NCBI GenBank assembly: GCA_030154385.1
Contig: JASKJZ010000164.1
Location: forward strand, 1-6,104
Source of the DNA: Clostridiales bacterium
GTDB lineage: Bacteria > Bacillota_A > Clostridia > Lachnospirales > Lachnospiraceae
Direction: 5' to 3'
DNA length: 6,104 nucleotides
Below, in pieces: positions 1 to 4,675 of this stretch. A model generated the notes under the pieces. It made no database searches and had not been told where the DNA came from. It saw nothing but the letters and a program-made list of their open reading frames with translations. Position 1 is the first letter of the stretch. Each line of letters starts with the position of its first letter. Made by a program: the position numbers and the translations under genes.

Positions 1-1
1 T

Positions 2-1792
2 CCCAAGTATGGAAAATGTGAACTACAGTCCATGTATCAGTACATGGGCGTTGGACCAGAGCGCTGGAAAAAGAAGTCAAGAGCCGTTGCTAATGATGAT
101 AGCAATCCTTTGATTTCCCATCTTTTTACACGTTGTGTTCGCTGCGGACGTTGTGTTCGTGCATGTAGAGAGCTGCGTGGAGTCAAGGTGCTGGACTTTC
201 AAAAAACAGAGACTGGTGTACGAATCGGTGTTGATGGCGGTCTTTCCTTAAAGGAAGCGGGCTGCAAATTCTGCGGAGCTTGTATTGAAGTCTGTCCGAC
301 AGGCTCAATTATGGATGCACTTGGGGTAATGAAGGAGGATCTGTCTTATGCAGAGTCCATTGTGCCTTGCCGCACTGCTTGCCCAGCTCATGTAGATATT
401 CCAAGATATGTTCGTTACATCAAAGAAGGGGAATTTGAGAAGGCGACGGCTGTCCTTCATGAAACGATTCCTTTTCCAGAGACGCTTGGTAATATTTGCA
501 ACCATGTGTGTGAGACAAATTGTAAACGAAATGAGTTGTCCAAACCCGTTTCGATTTGTCGCTTAAAGAGAGCCGCAACGGTCTATGATTCTCATGCATG
601 GAAGGAAAAAAGAAGCTTTCATGAAAAAACAGGAAAGAAGGCTGCTATCATTGGAGCAGGCCCTGCTGGTCTGACCGCTGCTTATTATTTGGCAAAAAAG
701 GGGCATGAAGTGACTCTTTTTGAAGCGAATGAAAAGGCAGGCGGACAATGTCGTTATGGAATACCCGCGTATCGATTGCCCGATGAGGTGCTAGACCGAG
801 AAATCGCGGATATTTTAGAGGTTGGTATCGAATGCAGGCTTGGTCAAAAACAAGCTTCTCCAAAAACGCTTTTAGAGCAAGGATATGATTCTGTATTAAT
901 TGCCACAGGAACGCATCAAGGGACAAGACTTCCACTGGAAGGAAATACGCTTTCTGGGGTCGCACTCAATACGGACTTTTTAAAGAAGGCCAGAATGCAG
1001 GTGGAGACTGGCATCAAGGAACGTGTCATGGTACTTGGCGGCGGTAACGTTGCCTATGACTGTGCGAGGACGGCAATCCGTCTTGGTGCAAAGGAGGCGC
1101 ACATTGCTTGTCTGGAAAATGAAACGCAGATGACGGCCAGCACAGAAGAAATTGAGCAAGGAAGGGAAGAGGGAGTGATTCTTCATTCTGCGCATTCATT
1201 TTTACGTATTGTCGGAACCGATCAGGTAGAAGGCGTGGAGCTTCAAACGGTCGATAAATTCTATTTTGATGAAAATCGCAAGGCGGTAATTGAACTTGTG
1301 GAAGGAACAAAGGAAGTAATACCGGTGGATATGGTGATTTTTGCGGTCGGTCAGCGTCCGGAGGGAACCGATCAGATGGACGTAGAGCTGACACATGGGC
1401 CATACATCAAGACGGATGCGAATCTGCTAACGAGTCTGCCAGGTGTTTATGCAGCGGGAGATGTGGTTACGGGTACGAACTCTGTGATAGCAGCGGTAGC
1501 GGCCGGAAGAAAATGTGCGGAGCAGATGGATCTGTATCTTGGCGGCGATGGTAGGATTGGTGAAACGCTGACGAAACGGGAGACTCCAAGTCCATTTATT
1601 GGAAGAGTGGAGGGCTTTGCGGATTTCGAACGTTTAGAACCAACGCTTATGGAGGCAGACAAGCGCAAGGAGAGCTTTGCGGCGATGGAAGAGCCTTTTA
1701 CCTGTGAGGCAGCAAAATGTGAGGCTTCCAGATGCTTGCAATGTGATCTTCGCTTACAGCTATCCAAACCGAAGCTTTGGAATGAATACTAG
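2..1792 (+). CDS. StnC-like fusion: NuoG-type Fe-S N-terminus plus GltD/NfnB-type FAD, NAD(P) oxidoreductase (5' partial)
   Basis: This is a soluble flavoprotein that probably moves electrons between NAD(P)H and iron-sulfur carriers. The frame is open to the left edge, and its first codons read PKYGKCELQ, the end of the NuoG His-Cys3 cluster motif. The ATG at 32 is therefore internal and the real start, probably with a [2Fe-2S] domain, lies upstream. Counting from that ATG, two [4Fe-4S] motifs follow (C35/38/41/45 and C78/81/84/88). Next come GltD-type cysteines (C113, C117, C156, C160, C164), the FAD motif GAGPAG (208-213), a second Rossmann motif LGGGNVA (335-341), and the closing FAD motif AAGDVVTGTNS (474-484). 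A cysteine-rich tail ends in EASRCLQCD. Known family: StnC of the Sporomusa-type Nfn has this fusion, and NfnB and GltD share the second half. The usual Tyr-Arg-Arg NADPH motif is replaced by LENE (361-364). The stop overlaps the ribosome binding site of the next gene, so the two are co-transcribed. NAD versus NADP use and bifurcation are inference. Confidence 0.88.
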   Translation, partial: PKYGKCELQSMYQYMGVGPERWKKKSRAVANDDSNPLISHLFTRCVRCGRCVRACRELRGVKVLDFQKTETGVRIGVDGGLSLKEAGCKFCGACIEVCPTGSIMDALGVMKEDLSYAESIVPCRTACPAHVDIPRYVRYIKEGEFEKATAVLHETIPFPETLGNICNHVCETNCKRNELSKPVSICRLKRAATVYDSHAWKEKRSFHEKTGKKAAIIGAGPAGLTAAYYLAKKGHEVTLFEANEKAGGQCRYGIPAYRLPDEVLDREIADILEVGIECRLGQKQASPKTLLEQGYDSVLIATGTHQGTRLPLEGNTLSGVALNTDFLKKARMQVETGIKERVMVLGGGNVAYDCARTAIRLGAKEAHIACLENETQMTASTEEIEQGREEGVILHSAHSFLRIVGTDQVEGVELQTVDKFYFDENRKAVIELVEGTKEVIPVDMVIFAVGQRPEGTDQMDVELTHGPYIKTDANLLTSLPGVYAAGDVVTGTNSVIAAVAAGRKCAEQMDLYLGGDGRIGETLTKRETPSPFIGRVEGFADFERLEPTLMEADKRKESFAAMEEPFTCEAAKCEASRCLQCDLRLQLSKPKLWNEY

Positions 1793-1797
1793 GAGGG
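1791..1797 (+). promoter_or_regulatory. Ribosome binding site overlapping the upstream stop
   Basis: AGGAGGG begins on the second base of the TAG stop at 1790-1792 and sits 6 bases before the ATG at 1804. This near-ideal Shine-Dalgarno fixes the start of the second gene. It also suggests tight translational linkage, probably with equal production of the two redox subunits. Confidence 0.85.
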
Positions 1798-1803
1798 ATC
1801 AAA

Positions 1804-2877
1804 ATGAAATCATATCAAGTATTGAATGCAGTACCTATTCACGCAAAAGCAGGACAGGCATTGCAGCTTTTCCTGGAACAAAAGGAACAGATTGAGCGGC
1901 TCCGAAAGGAAAACGAGGAAAAGCCCTGCTATCTAATTCTTCCAAAACATGCAACGGATATAGAAGGTTTTTCGGGCATGGAAGTGATTCATGCAGATCA
2001 GGATGCGGGATTTGTGTTTACCAATCATTCGGCACTGCTGCGTCTTCTTGAGGGGGAAAAGCCCATTCCTGCTGCGGTAAATGGAGTAGAAGAGGTTTAC
2101 CAGGTGGAGGAACTTCTCAACTCTGATACCAAGCAGATCTATCTCGATGGAAGGGTAAAAAAGCCAGGTATTATCTCGGTTGCCAAGGAAACGACCATTC
2201 AGGAGCTACTTTCGCACTGCGAGGAAGAGGAAACTTGTAAGGCGGTATACTTTGGACATCCTATGGGGCTTGTATTTGGGCGGGATCGCTTTTTGGAGCC
2301 GATTACGATTACAACCGATTACATCGAGCTATATAACGAAACAGATTGTATGCTGGACCGTCTTGCAAAGATTATGGATTTGTATGGTCAGGAATGCTGT
2401 GGACGATGTGTGTTTGGTCATGAAGGAGTGACACAGATTCGTTTGATCGTATCGGATATCATTCAAAAGAAAGGAAGACCAGAGGATATCACACTTCTGG
2501 TGGAGCTTTGCAGTCAAATGAAGGAGCAGTCAGTCTGTGAAGTCGGGATGTCTGCTGCAACCTTGGTGCTCTCTGCCTTACAAGAATTTGGAGATGAGAT
2601 TGCAGAGCATATCACAAAGAAATCCTGCCTTGCGGGAGTCTGTAAAAAATTTGTTACCTATCATATTCTGCCAGACTTATGCATTGGCTGTACCGATTGT
2701 GAGGATGCTTGTGAAGAGGAAGCGATTTTGGGTAAGAAAAAATTTATTCACGTCATTGACCAGGAGGAATGCATCCAGTGCGGTGCTTGTGTGGAGGCCT
2801 GCGAAGAGGGCGCGATTGTAAAAGCAGGGGCGATAAAACCAAAGTGTCCGAAAAAGCCGTTGCCTTGTAAACGATAA
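1804..2877 (+). CDS. Shortened HydB/NuoF-like iron-sulfur subunit lacking the FMN/NADH core, with 2x[4Fe-4S] ferredoxin tail
   Basis: This 357-residue electron-transfer subunit is probably a partner of the flavoprotein encoded just upstream. Residues about 65-100 resemble the end of the NuoF FMN fold, but the GAGxxxCGEET motif has become DAGFVFTNHSAL. VNGVEEV stands where NuoF has VNNVET. Residues about 111-170 form an SLBB domain (DGRVKKPG). The NuoF-type cluster region follows (ECCGRCVFGHEG at 197-208 and SVCEVG at 243-248), then SCLAGVCK (274-281), which resembles HydB CPAGVCK. Two ferredoxin motifs end the protein (C293/296/299/303 and C323/326/329/333). No glycine-rich FMN loop, no NADEGDPG-like motif and no N-terminal thioredoxin-like [2Fe-2S] domain is present. 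HydB proteins are about 600 residues, so this is a pared-down paralogue. It is not a broken gene: it has its own strong ribosome binding site and an intact frame. It probably relays electrons and does not bind NADH. Its partner and acceptor are inferred. Confidence 0.85.
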   Translation: MKSYQVLNAVPIHAKAGQALQLFLEQKEQIERLRKENEEKPCYLILPKHATDIEGFSGMEVIHADQDAGFVFTNHSALLRLLEGEKPIPAAVNGVEEVYQVEELLNSDTKQIYLDGRVKKPGIISVAKETTIQELLSHCEEEETCKAVYFGHPMGLVFGRDRFLEPITITTDYIELYNETDCMLDRLAKIMDLYGQECCGRCVFGHEGVTQIRLIVSDIIQKKGRPEDITLLVELCSQMKEQSVCEVGMSAATLVLSALQEFGDEIAEHITKKSCLAGVCKKFVTYHILPDLCIGCTDCEDACEEEAILGKKKFIHVIDQEECIQCGACVEACEEGAIVKAGAIKPKCPKKPLPCKR

Positions 2878-2912
2878 GATCAGTATTATATATACAAAAT
2901 TTGCCATAATAC

Positions 2913-2942
2913 TTGTATTTTCCAGTAAACATAAGGTATAAT
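2913..2942 (+). promoter_or_regulatory. Predicted sigma-A-like promoter for the gntR gene
   Basis: A perfect -10 hexamer TATAAT (2937-2942) is preceded, after 18 bases, by a weak -35 TTGTAT (2913-2918). Transcription would start near 2949-2950, about 80 bases before the regulator's ATG and just before the long inverted repeat at 2954-2992. The weak -35 is the main doubt. Confidence 0.5.
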
Positions 2943-2953
2943 TTTCAAAGACT

Positions 2954-2992
2954 TAGGGTCATCTTGGTAAATTAATACCAAGATTGACCCTA
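2954..2992 (+). repeat. Long inverted repeat (16 bp stem, one bulge, 6-base loop): operator, leader hairpin or atypical terminator
   Basis: The left arm TAGGGTCATCTTGGTA pairs with the right arm TACCAAGATTGACCCTA around the loop AATTAA. The only defect is one bulged T at 2984. No T-run follows on either strand, so a standard intrinsic terminator is unlikely, although it lies 77 bases after the stop of the HydB-like gene. It starts about 5 bases after the predicted gntR transcription start, a common place for an autoregulatory operator or a 5' stabilising hairpin. The inner arms TTGGTA/TACCAA recur before the activator gene. Confidence 0.7.
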
Positions 2993-3014
2993 TAATTGGA
3001 ATTGTGAACTAAGT

Positions 3015-3020
3015 GGAGGG
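3015..3020 (+). promoter_or_regulatory. Ribosome binding site of the GntR-family gene
   Basis: GGAGGG lies 8 bases before the ATG at 3029. It supports that start and implies good translation of the regulator. Confidence 0.8.
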
Positions 3021-3028
3021 AAGTACAG

Positions 3029-3706
3029 ATGGAACAATATTTAACGAGCGACCAGGTATATGAAGATTTGTGTTATAAGATAGAAAAACTGGTATATATG
3101 CCAGGCCAAAGTATTAGTGAAAATGAGCTTTGCAAGGTATATGGAGTGTCCAGGCATATTGTAAGAGGGGCAATTACCCGGGCAAGAGCAAGAAAGCTGA
3201 TTACGGTCTATCCGCAAAGGGGAACCTTTGTCAGTCTGATTGATATGGGTTATGTAAAAGATATTTTATTTTTACGGGAATCGATCGAGCAAGAAACCTT
3301 TCGAAGAATCTTGCGGTTAGAGGATGCAAAGATTCTTGAACTGGTAAACGATCTGGAGGGAAACGTAAAAAAGCAAAAAAAAGTAATCAAGCAAGAAATT
3401 TCTATGGAAGAGTTTTATGTCATCGATAATGTCTATCATCGTTATTTGCTGGATGCAGTTGGAGAAGGGCAAGTCATGGATCTAGTGAAGGAGCAGTATA
3501 TCCATGTACGTCGCTGGAGAAATTTTGAATCTCGCAATATGAACCGGCTGGAGGAGATTATAGGAGACCACGAGCATTTAATCGAAGCAATCAAGACCAG
3601 GGATGAAAGAGCAGGATGGGAGTACTTGCATAACCATTTGGATACCGTGACTCGTTTGCAGGACATCTTTAAAACTGTACAATCGGAGTATTTTATTTTT
3701 CGATAA
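3029..3706 (+). CDS. GntR-family transcriptional regulator, FadR/FCD subfamily
   Basis: A 225-residue cytoplasmic DNA-binding regulator. Residues about 7-68 form the winged helix-turn-helix: SENELCKVYGVSRHIVRGA (30-48) is the GntR recognition-helix region and QRGTFVS (63-69) the wing. Residues about 75-215 fit the all-helical FCD ligand domain, with likely metal ligands D133, H137, H183 and H203. Length and layout are normal for the subfamily. The recognition stretch reads VSRHIVRGAITRARARKL where many members have VSRTPVREAL followed by an RLE-like stretch, so the target site may differ somewhat. The gene has its own promoter region and sits between the redox operon and the activator/ligase operon, so it probably controls one or both. 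FCD regulators commonly sense small carboxylic acids or related metabolites; here the substrate acid or its CoA ester is a plausible inducer, by inference. Repression versus activation cannot be told. Confidence 0.9.
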   Translation: MEQYLTSDQVYEDLCYKIEKLVYMPGQSISENELCKVYGVSRHIVRGAITRARARKLITVYPQRGTFVSLIDMGYVKDILFLRESIEQETFRRILRLEDAKILELVNDLEGNVKKQKKVIKQEISMEEFYVIDNVYHRYLLDAVGEGQVMDLVKEQYIHVRRWRNFESRNMNRLEEIIGDHEHLIEAIKTRDERAGWEYLHNHLDTVTRLQDIFKTVQSEYFIFR

Positions 3707-3716
3707 ATTGTATAAT

Positions 3717-3758
3717 ATGCCAAATTTTAATCTTTACAAAGTGATTGAAGTTTGGTAT
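3717..3758 (+). repeat. Imperfect inverted pair ATGCCAAA / TTTGGTAT flanking and overlapping the activator promoter
   Basis: ATGCCAAA (3717-3724) and TTTGGTAT (3751-3758) are inverted copies with one mismatch, separated by 26 bases. The right copy overlaps the predicted -10 box and the left one lies upstream of the -35. A third copy, TTTGGTAC, is at 3817-3824. This layout suits a regulator's operator, probably that of the adjacent GntR protein. Function is inferred from position and repetition only. Confidence 0.45.
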
Positions 3759-3761
3759 TAT
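3733..3761 (+). promoter_or_regulatory. Predicted sigma-A-like promoter for the activator/ligase operon
   Basis: TTTACA (3733-3738) and TATTAT (3756-3761) are each one base from consensus and are separated by the ideal 17 bases. Transcription would start near 3768, leaving a leader of about 90 bases before the ATG at 3858. No terminator hairpin with a T-run is seen after the gntR stop at 3704-3706, so read-through from upstream is also possible. Confidence 0.62.
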
Positions 3762-3782
3762 TTTAACAAATAGATGTCAACA

Positions 3783-3806
3783 AGTACACAAGTGCACATG
3801 TACACA
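3783..3806 (+). repeat. Three tandem near-identical octamers (AGTACACA, AGTGCACA, TGTACACA)
   Basis: Positions 3783-3790, 3791-3798 and 3799-3806 fit the consensus wGTrCACA without spacers, and the outer copies also give an inverted GTACA/TGTAC pair. The block lies about 15 bases after the predicted transcription start. GntR/FCD operators are often short GT...AC palindromes, so this could be a cooperative operator. An octamer period is shorter than one helix turn, so successive copies would lie on different faces of the DNA. Confidence 0.55.
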
Positions 3807-3816
3807 AAACATAAAA

Positions 3817-3824
3817 TTTGGTAC
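3817..3824 (+). promoter_or_regulatory. Third TTTGGTA-type box in the activator leader
   Basis: TTTGGTAC follows the tandem octamers and matches the boxes at 3751-3758 and, inverted, at 3717-3724. TTGGTA also forms the inner arms of the hairpin before gntR. It is a candidate regulator half-site. It is short and AT-flanked, so chance recurrence is possible. Confidence 0.35.
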
Positions 3825-3846
3825 GGGTGCTAGATGAGTTGGAAAT

Positions 3847-3850
3847 GAGG
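3847..3850 (+). promoter_or_regulatory. Ribosome binding site deciding the activator start
   Basis: GAGG ends only one base before the ATG at 3852, too close for initiation there, but 7 bases before the in-frame ATG at 3858. The second ATG is therefore preferred, giving a protein that begins MAYTLGIDIG. Confidence 0.6.
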
Positions 3851-3857
3851 TATGAAA

Positions 3858-4637
3858 ATGGCTTATACATTGGGAATTGATATAGGATCGACCACTTCTA
3901 AGTGTGTGATTCTAAAGGATGGAAAAACGATGCTTGCAAAAGCATTAGTTAAGGCTGGAACTGGAACCAACGGACCGATGCTTGCCTATGAACAGGTATT
4001 AAAGAAGGCGGGAATAGGGAAGGAAGACATCGCCTACTGCGTTGCAACTGGGTATGGAAGAAGCTCATTTGCAGACATGAATGAGCAGATGAGCGAGTTG
4101 AGTTGTCATGCAAAGGGTGTATATTTTACCAATCCGGAGGTTCGAACGATTATTGATATCGGAGGTCAGGACGCCAAGGTGATTGCGCTAAGTCCAAAGG
4201 GTACGATTTCTAATTTTGTCATGAATGATAAATGCGCGGCTGGTACGGGTCGTTTTTTGGATGTGATGGCGCAGATTTTGCAGGTGAAAATCGGAGAGCT
4301 CGAGGACTATGCAAGAAAATCAGCAGAGGCTGTTAAGATTTCTAGTACCTGTACCGTGTTTGCAGAATCTGAAGTGATTTCGCAGTTATCCAAGGGCGTT
4401 AAACTTGAGGATCTGATCGCTGGTATTTGTAATTCGGTTGCGGTAAGAGTTGCTTCTCTTGCCAAACGGGTGGGGATGCAAGAACGCGTTTTTATGAGTG
4501 GTGGCGTTGCCCAAAACGGCGGTGTACGCGATGCGCTTTCCAAAGAATTAAAGACAGAGGTCTCCTTTTGTGAGGATGCTCAGTACATGGGAGCCCTTGG
4601 TGCCGCTATTGTAGCATTTGAAAAATACGAGGGGTAA
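3858..4637 (+). CDS. HgdC/BadF-type ATP-dependent activator of a 2-hydroxyacyl-CoA dehydratase or benzoyl-CoA-reductase-like enzyme
   Basis: A 259-residue ASKHA-fold ATPase that receives an electron from reduced ferredoxin or flavodoxin. It uses ATP hydrolysis to push that electron into a partner iron-sulfur dehydratase or reductase in the cytoplasm. Visible motifs, numbered from this start, are the phosphate loop GIDIGSTTSK (6-15), DIGGQDAKV (100-108) and the adenosine motif MSGGVAQNGG (213-222). The two cysteines known to bridge one [4Fe-4S] cluster across the homodimer are C126 in NDKCAAGTG and C165 in STCTVFAESEV, spaced as in Acidaminococcus HgdC. Length is normal for HgdC. An alternative start at 3852 would add two residues. 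The gene begins an operon with the downstream acyl-CoA ligase, 38 bases away. The alpha and beta subunits it would activate are not in the window, so the substrate is unknown. Family assignment is firm; dehydratase versus aryl-CoA reductase is open. Confidence 0.93.
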   Translation: MAYTLGIDIGSTTSKCVILKDGKTMLAKALVKAGTGTNGPMLAYEQVLKKAGIGKEDIAYCVATGYGRSSFADMNEQMSELSCHAKGVYFTNPEVRTIIDIGGQDAKVIALSPKGTISNFVMNDKCAAGTGRFLDVMAQILQVKIGELEDYARKSAEAVKISSTCTVFAESEVISQLSKGVKLEDLIAGICNSVAVRVASLAKRVGMQERVFMSGGVAQNGGVRDALSKELKTEVSFCEDAQYMGALGAAIVAFEKYEG

Positions 4638-4665
4638 ACCAAGGTTGGGTGCAGTAAGCACAGAT

Positions 4666-4670
4666 GGGGG
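4666..4670 (+). promoter_or_regulatory. G-rich ribosome binding site deciding the ligase start
   Basis: GGGGG ends 5 bases before the ATG at 4676. An in-frame ATG at 4664 overlaps this G-run and has no Shine-Dalgarno sequence of its own, with an in-frame stop at 4655. Position 4676 is therefore preferred. The pure G-run is a weaker match than AGGAGG. Confidence 0.5.
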
Positions 4671-4675
4671 CTGAC

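Noticed and set aside
32..34. ATG at 32 as the start of the first gene
   Set aside because: The frame is open to base 2 and upstream codons encode the NuoG-like KCELQ motif; no ribosome binding site precedes this ATG.
648..1403. Long minus-strand open frames opposite the flavoprotein gene
   Set aside because: They lie fully antisense to a gene with clear motifs, have no ribosome binding sites or recognisable domains, and give composition typical of reverse frames.
1804..2877. HydB-like gene as a pseudogene truncated at the 5' end
   Set aside because: It has a strong, well-placed ribosome binding site, an intact frame and 11-base spacing to an intact upstream gene, with no leftover FMN-domain sequence nearby.
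2954..2992. Hairpin as a classical intrinsic terminator of the redox operon
   Set aside because: There is no T-run after the stem on either strand, and it lies downstream of a likely promoter. An atypical terminator cannot be excluded.
2991..2996. Second TATAAT as a gntR promoter
   Set aside because: The hexamer matches perfectly, but 17 bases upstream there is only TAAATT; TTGGTA is 21 bases away, too far for a -35.
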